In this document: positions 24,698 through 33,227 of the stretch, piece by piece | Position numbering within the stretch: the stretch's first letter is position 1 | Layout: each line of letters starts with the position of its first letter | Origin: Oerskovia sp042887685 | GTDB taxonomy: Bacteria > Actinomycetota > Actinomycetes > Actinomycetales > Cellulomonadaceae | DNA: 64,000 nt | Direction: 5' to 3' | Assembly: GCF_042887685.1 (NCBI RefSeq) | Contig: NZ_JBHVOS010000012.1 | Location: 62,001 to 126,000 of the forward strand | Made by a program: the position numbers and the translations under genes | Notes under the pieces: generated by a model | The model's input: the letters and a program-made list of their open reading frames with translations, nothing else | The model's database searches: none | What the model was told of the DNA's origin: nothing

Positions 24698-25276
24698 TCA
24701 GGCGCGAGGGCCCGACGGGGTCGAGGTGCCCGCCACGTCGTGGTGGACCGCTAGCGTCAGGTCGCGCACGTAGGTCTGCGAGTCGCGTCGCAGCAGGGAG
24801 TGCTCGACCGGATCCCCCCACGGGACCCAGCCGTCCCGCTCGTAGAGGCTCACCGCCCCGGCGTTGTCCGCCAGGACGTGAAGCACGGCGCGGGAGTAGC
24901 CCTCTCGAACCAGCAGTCCGGTGACGTCCCGGAGTAGCCGGCGGCCGAGGCCCGCCCCCTGGGCGCGGGGAGCGACCGCGAGCAGGCCGAGCACCGCGGC
25001 ACCCGGTGGGTCGCTCGCCAGGCCGCTGCCCGGCGGTGTTCCCACGGCGAACCCGACGACGTCGCCTCCGCGGTCCGCCGCGACCGTCCACGCGATGGTC
25101 CGGTCGAACTTCCCGCGGGCGCGAGCAGCGACACCGTCGACCTGTCGTCCGTCGCGGGCGGCACTCGCCTCGATCCACACCCCCAAGCACTGTTCGAGGT
25201 CGTCCTGGCGCCCAGGACGTAGGTCGACGAGGTCAGGCGCTGGGGTCACGGAACCGAACATAGTGGAGCGAGCCAT
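24698..25276 (-). CDS. GNAT-family N-acetyltransferase
   Basis: 192 residues. Typical GNAT pattern with the acetyl-CoA-binding motif A: VLGLLAVAPRAQGAGLGRRLLRDVTGLLVREGYSRAVLHVLADNAGAVSLYERDGW. The pyrophosphate loop Q/RxxGxG/A is present as RAQGAGLG. The start may be ATG 25276 or the internal ATG at 25261. The acceptor is unknown. It is followed by the DUF1684 gene, probably in one transcript. Confidence 0.88.
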   Translation of the reverse strand: MARSTMFGSVTPAPDLVDLRPGRQDDLEQCLGVWIEASAARDGRQVDGVAARARGKFDRTIAWTVAADRGGDVVGFAVGTPPGSGLASDPPGAAVLGLLAVAPRAQGAGLGRRLLRDVTGLLVREGYSRAVLHVLADNAGAVSLYERDGWVPWGDPVEHSLLRRDSQTYVRDLTLAVHHDVAGTSTPSGPRA

Positions 25277-25313
25277 GAGCGCCGAGCTTGCACCGTGCCC
25301 CCGCGGCCCCGGC

Positions 25314-25619
25314 CTAGAAGGTCGGCAGGAGCCTGAGCCACCCGAACGTGTACCGGAACGGCGAGCTCACCCCGGCCCACAGGACGCCCCACGCACCCGC
25401 GTGGTGCCTGACCGCCTCGACGACGTCGAGGACCAACGACGCCAGCAGGCCGAGGGCGAACAGACCGAGGAACGTGAAGACCACCGCGTCCGGGAAGTCG
25501 AGGAACAGGGCCACGACCATCGCGACGATCGTCAGCGCGGCGACCAGCGTGCTCAGGACGAACGACCACAGTCCCGGTGTCATCGGCTCGTCCGGCGCCG
25601 CGCTGTTCTTCCTGGCCAT
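25314..25619 (-). CDS. Small membrane protein, 101 residues
   Basis: ATG 25619. A polar N-terminus MARKNSAAPDEPMT is followed by two long hydrophobic helices (about 18-42 and 47-67) and an amphipathic end with GVLWAGVSSPFRYTFGWLRLLPTF. I do not recognise a family beyond similarity in style to small actinobacterial integral membrane proteins. It stands 37 bases from the start of the GNAT gene downstream and could be co-transcribed with it. Confidence 0.72.
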   Translation of the reverse strand: MARKNSAAPDEPMTPGLWSFVLSTLVAALTIVAMVVALFLDFPDAVVFTFLGLFALGLLASLVLDVVEAVRHHAGAWGVLWAGVSSPFRYTFGWLRLLPTF

Positions 25620-25711
25620 CGTCGTCTCCCCCTGGCCCCCGGGTGGTGCCGCGGAGCACAGCCTAGGGGAGCGGCCCGCTGCCGAGGGGCGCCCGGGCGC
25701 GGGCGGGGCGC

Positions 25712-26896
25712 TCAGTGGTGCAGCCGGTAGAACCGGAAGAAGCTGAACCCCTCGATCGGCAGGACCTCGACGCGTCCGAACCCGGCGTCGAGCGCGTACC
25801 GCTCGAGCGTCGCGGGCCGCATGACCGTGCCGGTGCCGACCGACGGCGAGGACGACAGCCCGTCCGGCAGGCACACGAACTGGCTGAACCCGTACATGAG
25901 CCGTTCCACCTCGTCGCCCGGCGCGGCGAACTCCTCGGCGACGGCCTCGTCCATGACGACCACGGCGCCGTCGGGCAGGACGGCTCGCCGGACCGCGGAC
26001 AGGACCTCGACCGGGCGCGGCATGTCATGCGTGCACTCGAACGCGAAGGCCGCGTCGAGCGGCACGTCGGGTGGCAGGGTCGCGGCGTCCGCGACGTGGA
26101 ACGCCACGCGGTCGGCGACGCCCGCGGCCTGCGCGTTCGCGCGGGCCATGGCGACCGAGGGGCCGTCGACGTCGTACCCGTCGAGCCGGGCCTGCGGGTA
26201 GGCGCGCGCGAGCGCGACGGTCGACCACCCCGCCCCGCAGCCCACGTCGGCGACGCGCGCGGTGGGCCGCGACAGGACCGCGTGCAGGTCCGGGACCCGA
26301 CCGAGGGCCCCTGCGAGCTCGTGCTCGAACCACGGGCGGTTGAGGTCCGCCTGCGCCTCGCGCGCGTCGGCCCCGAGGCGCCCCCACGACACCCCGCCGC
26401 CGTCGCGGTACGCGTCGAGGAGCTCGTCGAACGTGCGCCCCACGGCCGCGAACAGCCGGGGCAGCGGTGTCACGTACGCGAGGCTGTGCTGGTCGGTCAG
26501 GACCTCGGCGGGGCCGGGCGGCAGGGCGTAGCGGCGCCGGGCGCCGTCGTGCATGCCCGACGGCGGAGCCTCGCCCTCCGTGGGGCCAGGTGCGTCGGGC
26601 GCCGCGAGCGTGAGGATCCCCGCGACCGCCTGGCCTTCCAGCCACTCGCGCGCGTACCTCTCCTGCGTCCCCGTCCGGGCCGCGAGCTCGGCCGAGGTCG
26701 CGGGGCCGTCGGCCGCGAGCGACCGGTACCAGCCCAGCCGGTCGCCCAGGTAGACCGAGAAGACGTCGAGCGCGCCGAGCGCCGAGGCGAACAACCGCTC
26801 CGCGAACTCCTCGGCTCCCGGGCTCTCGCCCGTCGAGCCGCCGGAGGTGCCTGGGGTGCTGGGGGTGCTGACAGGGACCTGTGGTGTCGTGGACAT
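25712..26896 (-). CDS. Class I SAM-dependent methyltransferase with winged-helix N-domain
   Basis: 394 residues from ATG 26896. After a disordered 30-residue start comes a winged-helix-like dimerisation region (ATSAELAARTGTQERYAREWLEGQAVAGILTL). This is the architecture of plant-type and polyketide O-methyltransferases and of the Rv2258c-like group. The SAM domain follows, with motif I VADVGCGAGWSTVALA near residue 215, DGYDVDGPSVAMARANA and FAFECTHDMPRPVEVL. The linker at about residue 115 contains a copy of the dispersed GCCCGACGGCGGAGC word (PPSGMHDGA). It is divergent from hen1 across 108 bases; a link with RNA repair is not established. Confidence 0.85.
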   Translation of the reverse strand: MSTTPQVPVSTPSTPGTSGGSTGESPGAEEFAERLFASALGALDVFSVYLGDRLGWYRSLAADGPATSAELAARTGTQERYAREWLEGQAVAGILTLAAPDAPGPTEGEAPPSGMHDGARRRYALPPGPAEVLTDQHSLAYVTPLPRLFAAVGRTFDELLDAYRDGGGVSWGRLGADAREAQADLNRPWFEHELAGALGRVPDLHAVLSRPTARVADVGCGAGWSTVALARAYPQARLDGYDVDGPSVAMARANAQAAGVADRVAFHVADAATLPPDVPLDAAFAFECTHDMPRPVEVLSAVRRAVLPDGAVVVMDEAVAEEFAAPGDEVERLMYGFSQFVCLPDGLSSSPSVGTGTVMRPATLERYALDAGFGRVEVLPIEGFSFFRFYRLHH

Positions 26897-27004
26897 GACT
26901 GCTCCGTCCGTCGAGGACGCGGCGCTCGCGGTCGTCGTCGACGCGCGGACGCACGGACCACCTCCAGCGTAAATCCGTTGCGTCCCCGTGGGAGCATGCA
27001 CAGC

Positions 27005-28516
27005 ATGCTGGTCACCCTCACGACGACCGCCGGCGCGCCGGCCGGGTCCGTCGAGCACGGAGCCCCTCTGACGGACGCGACCGACCTCGGGTACCTGCTG
27101 CACAAGCACCCCGCGCGGGCCCAGTCGTTCGACCTGCCCGTCGGCACCGCGCACGTCTTCTACCCCGAGGCCGACGCGGCCCGGTGCACGGTCGCGCTGC
27201 TGCTCGAGGTCGACCCCGTGGGGATCGTGCGCAACAAGCGGTTCGGCGGGCGCGACGCCTTCTCCCTGGCCCAGTACGTCAACGACCGCCCCTACGCAGC
27301 CTCCTCGATGCTCGCGGTCGCGCTCGGGGCCGTGTTCCGCACCGCGATGACCGGACGCTGCGACTCCCGGCAGGCGCTCGCGGACGGCCCGGTCCCGCTC
27401 GAGATCCACGTCCCCGCGCTGCCCTGCCGGGGCGGCGCGGCGCTCGCCGAGCGGCTGTTCGAGCCCCTGGGCTGGACCGTCGAGGCGGCGCCCGAGCCGC
27501 TCGACCCGACCGTGCCCGAGTGGGGCGACTCGCGCTACGTCGACCTGCGCCTGAGAGGTACGGTCCGTCTCGCCGACGCCCTGCACCACCTCTACGTCCT
27601 GCTGCCCGTGCTCGACGACGCCAAGCACTACTGGGTCACGGGCGACGAGGTCGACAAGCTGCTGCGCGCGGGCGAGGGGTGGCTCGCCGACCATCCCGAG
27701 CGCGACCAGATCATGCGCCGCTACCTCGCGCACCAGCGCCGGTACGTCGAGGACGCGACCGACCGGCTCGTGACTCTCGACGGCGGCGCGGCTCCTGAGG
27801 ACGCCCCCGTGGAGGGCGCCGCCCAGGCGCTCGACGCTCCCGCGGGCCAGGGCGCCGAGGGGAGCGGCGCCGTCGGGCAGGAGAAGGCACCCACGCTCGC
27901 CCGGCAGCGCGCCGAGGCCGTGGTCGCGGCCCTGCACGAGGTCGGGGCGCGCAGCGTCGTCGACCTCGGGTGCGGCGAGGGCGCGCTCCTGCGGCTGCTC
28001 GCCGCGGACCGCCGCTTCGTACGCGTGCTCGGCACGGACGTCGCCGCGCGCGAGCTCGAGAAGGCCGCGAGCCGGCTGCGGCTGGAGGACGCGAGCGACA
28101 CCGAGCGCGAGCGCGTGCGGCTCGTGCAGTCCTCGCTCACGTACCGCGACGAGCGGATCGCGGGTTTCGACGCCGCGGTGCTCATGGAGGTGATCGAGCA
28201 CGTCGACCCGCCGCGCCTCGGAGCGCTCGAACGGGTCGTGTTCGCCGAGGCGCGGCCGGGGACCGTCGTCGTGACGACGCCCAACGTCGAGTACAACGCG
28301 CTGTACCCGTCCCTGGGGGAGCACGGGCACCGGCACACGGACCACCGGTTCGAGTGGACGCGGGCAGAGCTCCAGGCCTGGGCCGACGGCGTCGCGCACC
28401 GCCACGGGTACGCCGTGACGTTCCGCGACGTCGGGCCGCAGGACGTGGGGCCGGGAGCGCTCGGGTCGCCGACGCAGATGGCGCTGTTCGTACGATCGAC
28501 GGAGGCAGGGGCATGA
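27005..28516 (+). CDS. hen1: 3'-terminal RNA ribose 2'-O-methyltransferase Hen1
   Basis: 503 residues. It methylates the 2'-OH at the 3' end of broken RNA before it is sealed by Pnkp, protecting the repaired site from the same ribotoxin. The N-terminal Hen1_L domain has the family opening LGYLLHKHPARAQSFDL and FGGRDAFSLAQYVNDRPYAASSMLAVALG. The C-terminal methyltransferase has VVDLGCGEGALLRLLAADRR near residue 318. The metal-binding EVIEHVDPPRL lies at about 395-405, with GHRHTDHRFEWTRAE after it. I chose ATG 27005 over 26996 because GGGAG is better spaced. The linker near residue 290 holds a GCCGTCGGGC word. Its stop overlaps the pnkp start by ATGA. Confidence 0.95.
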   Translation: MLVTLTTTAGAPAGSVEHGAPLTDATDLGYLLHKHPARAQSFDLPVGTAHVFYPEADAARCTVALLLEVDPVGIVRNKRFGGRDAFSLAQYVNDRPYAASSMLAVALGAVFRTAMTGRCDSRQALADGPVPLEIHVPALPCRGGAALAERLFEPLGWTVEAAPEPLDPTVPEWGDSRYVDLRLRGTVRLADALHHLYVLLPVLDDAKHYWVTGDEVDKLLRAGEGWLADHPERDQIMRRYLAHQRRYVEDATDRLVTLDGGAAPEDAPVEGAAQALDAPAGQGAEGSGAVGQEKAPTLARQRAEAVVAALHEVGARSVVDLGCGEGALLRLLAADRRFVRVLGTDVAARELEKAASRLRLEDASDTERERVRLVQSSLTYRDERIAGFDAAVLMEVIEHVDPPRLGALERVVFAEARPGTVVVTTPNVEYNALYPSLGEHGHRHTDHRFEWTRAELQAWADGVAHRHGYAVTFRDVGPQDVGPGALGSPTQMALFVRSTEAGA

Positions 28517-31146
28517 CCGAGCAGCACGTGACCAGCGCGGAACCGCGCGTCCTGCCCGTCCCCGAGCTCTCGCTCGTGGTGCTCGTCGGGGTTTCCGGGT
28601 CCGGGAAGTCGACGTTCGCGCGCGAACGCTTCGCCCCCTTCGAGGCCGTCTCGTCGGACTTCTGCCGGGGACTCGTCTCGGGCGACGTCAACGACCAGTC
28701 GGCGACGGCCGCGGCGTTCGAGGTGCTCGGGACGATCGTGAGCAAGCGCCTGGAGGCCGGGCACCTGACGGTCGTCGACGCGACCAACGTCCAGTCCGCG
28801 GCGCGCAAGGACCTCGTCGCGCTCGCGCGGGCGCACGACGTCCTGCCCGTCGCGATCGTGCTCGACGTGCCCGAGTCCGTCGCGATCGAGCGCAACAGGT
28901 CCCGCCCCGACCGCGACTTCGGCGACCACGTCGTCAAGCGTCAGCGCCAGGCGCTGCGCTCGTCGCTCAAGTCCCTGAACCGAGAGGGCTTCCGCAAGGT
29001 CCACGTGCTGCGCGGCGTCGACGAGATCGCGGCCGCCACGATCTCCCGCGAGCCGCTCCTCAACGACCTGCGGGCCGAGACCGGGCCGTTCGACGCGATC
29101 GGCGACGTGCACGGCTGCCGCGCCGAGCTCGAGACGCTGCTCGCCGAGCTCGGGTACGTCGTCGTGCGCGACGGCGCCGGCCGCCCGGTCGACGCCGCCC
29201 ACCCCGAGGGGCGACGTGCGATCTTCCTGGGCGACCTCGTCGACCGCGGGCCCGACTCCCCGGGCGTCCTGCGGCTCGTCATGGGCATGGTCCGGGCGGG
29301 GCACGCGCTCGCGGTCCCCGGCAACCACGAGCACAAGCTCGTGCGCGCCCTCTCGGGACGCAACGTGACCGTCAGCCACGGCCTGGAGACGACGCTCGCG
29401 CAGCTCGCCGAGGAGACCGAGGAGTTCCGCAAGGACGTCGAGACGTTCTGCCGCGACCTCGTCTCGCACCTCGTGCTCGACGGCGGGCGGCTCGTCGTCG
29501 CGCACGCGGGCCTCAAGGAGTCGTACCACGGGCGCGCGTCGGGCCGGGTGCGCAGCTTCGCGCTCTACGGCGACACGACGGGGGAGACCGACGAGTTCGG
29601 GCTGCCCGTGCGCTACCCGTGGGCGAACGAGTACCGCGGCCGGGCCATGGTGCTCTACGGGCACACCCCCACGCCCGAGGCCGAGTGGGTCAACAACACG
29701 ATGTGCCTCGACACGGGCGTCGTGTTCGGCGGGAAGCTGTCGGCGCTGCGCTACCCGGAGAAGGAGCTCGTCTCGGTGCCCGCGGCCCAGGTCTACTACG
29801 AGCCGGCACGCCCGTTCCTGCCCGAGGCGGGGGCCGACGAGGGCGGCGAGGCCGCGCGCCCGCAGCGAGACCCCGACGTCCTCGACGTGACCGACGTGCT
29901 CGGCCGCCGGTCGGTCGTCACGGGTACGCGCGGACGCATCACGATCCCCGAGGAGAACGCCGCCGGCGCCCTGGAGGTCATGAGCCGGTTCGCGACCGAC
30001 CCGCGCGCGCTGCTGTACCTGCCGCCGACCATGAGCCCGGTCGCGACGTCGCAGCGCCCCGGCTTCCTCGAGCACCCCGAGGACGCGTTCGTGGCGTACG
30101 CGGGCGACGCCGTCGGGCAGGTCGTGTGCGAGGAGAAGCACATGGGCTCGCGCGCCGTGGTCCTCGTGTGCCGCGAGGCGTACGGGGCCTCGGCCCGGCG
30201 CTTCGGGGTCGACGTGCAGCCGGGCGGGCGCGGCGTCGCGCACACGCGCACGGGTCGCCCCCTCTTCTCCGGCCCGACGGCGCAGGCTCTCCTCGAGCAC
30301 GTCGCGAAGGCCCTCGACGGGGCCGGGGTGTGGGACGAGCTCGGTGCCGACTGGGTCCTGCTCGACGCCGAGATCCTGCCCTGGTCCGCGAAGGCCGACC
30401 AGCTCATCCGCGACCAGTACGCGAGCGTCGGGGCTGCGGCCCGGGCCGTCATGCCCGCGGCGCTCGCGGCGCTCGACGCGGCCGTGGCACGTGGTGTCGA
30501 GGTCGCGGACCTGCGGGCGCGCACGGCGTCGCGCGCCGAGGACGCCGAGCGGTACACGCAGGCGTACCGGCGCTACCGCTGGCCGGTCGACGGCCTCGAC
30601 GGCGTGCAGCTCGCACCGTTCCAGGTGCTCGCGAGCGGGACGAGCGCGGCCGGCGAGAGGGCGGGTGCCACCTACGCGACCCGTGACCACCTGTGGCACC
30701 TGGGCATCGCCGACCGGCTCGTCGAGGTCGACCCTGTCCTGTTCCGTCCGACGCGTCGGCTCGTCGTCGACCTCGACGACGACGCCTCGCGCGAGCAGGG
30801 TGTCCGGTGGTGGGAGGAGATGACCGACGCGGGCGGCGAGGGCATGGTCGTCAAGCCGCTCGCGAACCTGGTGCGCGGCCCCAAGGGGCTCGTCCAGCCG
30901 GGGCTCAAGGTCCGCGGCCGCGAGTACCTGCGGATCATCTACGGCCCCGAGTACACCCAGGCGCACCACCTGGAGCGGCTCCGGGTCCGGTCGCTGGGGC
31001 GCAAGCAGTCGCTCGCGCTGCGCGAGTACGCGCTGGGTCTCGAGGCGGTCGAGCGCGTGGTCGCGGGCGAGCCGCTGTGGCGGGTCCACGAGGCCGTCTT
31101 CGCGGTCCTGGCGCTCGAGTCGGAGCCGGTCGACCCGCGGCTGTAG
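28513..31146 (+). CDS. pnkp: Polynucleotide kinase-phosphatase Pnkp, RNA-repair enzyme
   Basis: 877 residues from ATG 28513. Three catalytic domains in the order known for bacterial Pnkp. The 5'-kinase has P-loop GVSGSGKST at residues 26-34. The 2',3'-phosphatase is a calcineurin-type phosphoesterase with GDVHG near 199, GDLVDRGPD near 240, GNHEH near 270 and YGHTPTP. The ligase-like adenylyltransferase has EEKHMGS near 540, where Lys takes AMP, and late motifs VLLDAEILPW and GEGMVVKPL. With Hen1 it heals and seals RNAs such as tRNAs cut by ribotoxins. The two genes are translationally coupled. A palindrome follows two bases after the stop. Confidence 0.96.
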   Translation: MTEQHVTSAEPRVLPVPELSLVVLVGVSGSGKSTFARERFAPFEAVSSDFCRGLVSGDVNDQSATAAAFEVLGTIVSKRLEAGHLTVVDATNVQSAARKDLVALARAHDVLPVAIVLDVPESVAIERNRSRPDRDFGDHVVKRQRQALRSSLKSLNREGFRKVHVLRGVDEIAAATISREPLLNDLRAETGPFDAIGDVHGCRAELETLLAELGYVVVRDGAGRPVDAAHPEGRRAIFLGDLVDRGPDSPGVLRLVMGMVRAGHALAVPGNHEHKLVRALSGRNVTVSHGLETTLAQLAEETEEFRKDVETFCRDLVSHLVLDGGRLVVAHAGLKESYHGRASGRVRSFALYGDTTGETDEFGLPVRYPWANEYRGRAMVLYGHTPTPEAEWVNNTMCLDTGVVFGGKLSALRYPEKELVSVPAAQVYYEPARPFLPEAGADEGGEAARPQRDPDVLDVTDVLGRRSVVTGTRGRITIPEENAAGALEVMSRFATDPRALLYLPPTMSPVATSQRPGFLEHPEDAFVAYAGDAVGQVVCEEKHMGSRAVVLVCREAYGASARRFGVDVQPGGRGVAHTRTGRPLFSGPTAQALLEHVAKALDGAGVWDELGADWVLLDAEILPWSAKADQLIRDQYASVGAAARAVMPAALAALDAAVARGVEVADLRARTASRAEDAERYTQAYRRYRWPVDGLDGVQLAPFQVLASGTSAAGERAGATYATRDHLWHLGIADRLVEVDPVLFRPTRRLVVDLDDDASREQGVRWWEEMTDAGGEGMVVKPLANLVRGPKGLVQPGLKVRGREYLRIIYGPEYTQAHHLERLRVRSLGRKQSLALREYALGLEAVERVVAGEPLWRVHEAVFAVLALESEPVDPRL

Positions 31147-31148
31147 CG

Positions 31149-31199
31149 ACGTGCCAGGACGAGCGTGACCTCCAGGTCACGCTCGTCCTGACAGATGTG
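31149..31199. repeat. 51-bp palindromic repeat, left copy
   Basis: Contains the 17-bp arm CAGGACGAGCGTGACCT, two bases, and its exact complement, starting two bases after the pnkp stop. The whole 51-bp block is repeated with one mismatch at 36285-36335, again right after a stop codon. It can act as a terminator. The two copies bracket the AraC-siderophore importer cassette. Confidence 0.85.
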
Positions 31200-31278
31200 C
31201 CCGGGTGTCGCCTGGCTACGATGGGCCGATGCCCGCTCCGCGTCGCAGCGCTCGCCCTCCCCGCACCGGAGGGCCCTC

Positions 31279-32073
31279 GTGAGCGAGACCGTCGAGACCG
31301 ATGTCGAGCGCATCCCGCACGGCTACCTGCTCACCACGCTCACCTACGACGTCGACGATCCTGTGACGTGGCCGCAGCACCGGCACGACGAGCACGAGCT
31401 GCTCTGGTCGGACGGTGGCATGGCGCGGCTCGAGGCCGAGGGTCGGATGTGGGCCATCCCGCCCTCGCTGGCAGTGTGGGTGCCCGCGGGCACCGTGCAC
31501 ACGGCCTCCGCGGAGCGCGGTGCGCAGGTGCGCGCGACCTACTTCGTCGACGCCGAGCCCAACGTGCACGCGATGCCGCGCACGGTGACCGGGGTCGCGA
31601 TGATCGAGCCGCTGCGGGTGCTGCTCGCGCACAACCTGCAGCGCCATCTCGACGACGACGCTCGGATGCGGCTGCAGCGCGTCATCCTGGACCTCCTCGT
31701 GCCCGCGCCGCAGGAGTCGTTCGACCTGCGGATGCCACGGAGCCCGCACCTGCACATGGTCGCCAGCGCCGTCCTGGCCGATCCCGCGGACAAGCGCACC
31801 ACCGCGGCCTGGGCCTACGAGTGCGGCCTGCACGAGCGCACGCTGGCACGCCAGTTCGAGGCGGAGACGGGCATGACGTTCACGCAGTGGCGGATCCTCG
31901 CGCGACTCCAGCTCGCGGTCCGGGAGCTGACGGTCGGGAGCTCGATCGTGTCCGTTTCGCGCAAGATCGGCTATCGCAACCCCTCGACCTTCATCGAGCA
32001 CTTCCGGGCGCTCACCGGCCGGACACCGGCCGAATATGCGCGGGGTGAGCAGACCGCAGCGGCTCCTGGCTGA
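31279..32073 (+). CDS. AraC-family regulator of the siderophore importer
   Basis: 264 residues from GTG 31279 after CGGAGGG. The N-terminal cupin has QHRHDEHELLWSDGGM and PAGTVHTA. The C-terminal AraC domain has KRTTAAWAYECGLHERTLARQFEAETGMTFTQWRILARLQLAVREL and a second helix-turn-helix ending YRNPSTFIEHFRALTGRTPAEYAR. It precedes the iron-importer genes in the same direction, with 131 bases between, and probably activates them in response to a siderophore or metal. Confidence 0.9.
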   Translation: MSETVETDVERIPHGYLLTTLTYDVDDPVTWPQHRHDEHELLWSDGGMARLEAEGRMWAIPPSLAVWVPAGTVHTASAERGAQVRATYFVDAEPNVHAMPRTVTGVAMIEPLRVLLAHNLQRHLDDDARMRLQRVILDLLVPAPQESFDLRMPRSPHLHMVASAVLADPADKRTTAAWAYECGLHERTLARQFEAETGMTFTQWRILARLQLAVRELTVGSSIVSVSRKIGYRNPSTFIEHFRALTGRTPAEYARGEQTAAAPG

Positions 32074-32134
32074 GGTGCGGTGGTACCGAAAGCGGTATCC
32101 GACGTCCTCAATCCGGCACACCCGGTCGGCTACG

Positions 32135-32153
32135 TTAGGCCAGGCAACCCTAA
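32135..32153 (+). promoter_or_regulatory. IdeR/DtxR iron box
   Basis: TTAGGCCAGGCAACCCTAA matches the 19-bp actinobacterial iron box TTAGGTTAGGCTAACCTAA at 15 of 19 positions, with both outer TTAGG/CCTAA arms intact. It lies 52 bases before the start of the siderophore-binding protein gene. An iron-loaded DtxR-family repressor is expected to shut off the operon when iron is plentiful. The gap 32074-32204 has no gene. Confidence 0.85.
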
Positions 32154-32204
32154 CTAGTGCCTGACGGACCTGCGTCGGGCATTCTCGTGCCCGACAGGAG
32201 TCCC

Positions 32205-33227
32205 ATGTCTTCCCTTGCCCCCGTGCCCGCGACCCGCAGCGTGCGGCGCACTCTCGGTGCCCTGGCGGCCTCAGCCGCCGTCCTCGCCCTCGCTGCCTGC
32301 AGCGGTGCGGCCTCACCTGCCGAGGGGAAGGAGGGGACCCGCGTCTACGAGAGCGAGTTCGGCCCCGTCGAGCTGCCCGAGACCGTCGAACGCATCGTCT
32401 CGGTCGACTTCTACACCCCTGCTGTCCTGCTGGACCTCGGTGTCACACCCGTCGGGGTCGTCAACAGCTACTTCACCGACACCGAGGGCGCCGGCATCCC
32501 GCTCGAGTACTCCGAGGCGATCCGCGACTCCGACGCCGAGTCGATCGGCGAGTACTACGAGCTCAACCTCGAGGCCATCGTGAAGGCCGACCCGGACGTC
32601 GTCCTCGCGACGCAGGACTTCCTGCCGCTCGACGACCCCCTGCGCGCCGAGATCGAGAAGATCGCCCCGATCATCACCTTCAACGCGCGGGACGGGGAGG
32701 CGTGGCGGACCCGCGCGACGGAGCTCGCGACGATCCTGGACAAGACGGCCGAGATGCAGCCCCTGGTCGACGACTACGAGGCCAAGCGTGACGCGATCGC
32801 GGCGAAGTACCCCGTGCTCCTCGGCGACTACGCGGTGACCGTGTTCGGCCCGGAGCCCGACGAGTGGGGCACCTACGCCGACACGCACTTCCTGACGCCC
32901 ATCCTGCGCGACCTCGGTGCCACGTTCCGCGAGCAGCAGGACGACGAGATCACCGAGGACGGCTTCCCCCAGTGGTTCTCGTACGAGGAGCTCGGACGCA
33001 TCGCTAACGCCGACGTCATCTTCATGCGCAACGGCGTCTCCGCGGAGCAGCGCGCGACGCTCGACGCCAACACCATCTGGCAGAACCTCCCGGCCGTCCA
33101 GAGCGGCCTGGTGTTCGAGTACATCGAGCTGGGGCCCACAGGCTCCTTCGGCTGGGCCCTGCAGAACCTCGACGACCTCGACGCGCTGCTCGGACAGGTG
33201 CAGGCCGCGATCGACGCCCAGGCCTGA
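32205..33227 (+). CDS. Iron-siderophore ABC importer, substrate-binding lipoprotein
   Basis: 340 residues from ATG 32205 after ACAGGAG. The signal peptide ends in the lipobox ALAAC. The mature part has the FecB/FepB-type fold markers VELPETVERIVSVDFYTPAVLLDLGVTPVGV, DPDVVLATQDF and the C-terminal GSFGWALQNLDDLDALLGQ. It captures ferric siderophore outside the membrane and delivers it to the two permeases. Its stop overlaps the first permease start in TGATG. Iron control is by the IdeR box upstream. Confidence 0.93.
   Translation: MSSLAPVPATRSVRRTLGALAASAAVLALAACSGAASPAEGKEGTRVYESEFGPVELPETVERIVSVDFYTPAVLLDLGVTPVGVVNSYFTDTEGAGIPLEYSEAIRDSDAESIGEYYELNLEAIVKADPDVVLATQDFLPLDDPLRAEIEKIAPIITFNARDGEAWRTRATELATILDKTAEMQPLVDDYEAKRDAIAAKYPVLLGDYAVTVFGPEPDEWGTYADTHFLTPILRDLGATFREQQDDEITEDGFPQWFSYEELGRIANADVIFMRNGVSAEQRATLDANTIWQNLPAVQSGLVFEYIELGPTGSFGWALQNLDDLDALLGQVQAAIDAQA

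Noticed and set aside
26996..28516. Earlier ATG for hen1
   Set aside because: It would leave only two bases after GGGAG, and the family normally starts with a hydrophobic MLVT-type strand as from 27005.
27721..31089. Very long open frame on minus opposite hen1 and pnkp
   Set aside because: Arg/Asp/Glu/Val-rich repeat-like protein without motifs; it mirrors the third-position GC of the real genes on plus. The same applies to 924-2927 minus, 44995-48081 plus and 12047-14491 plus.
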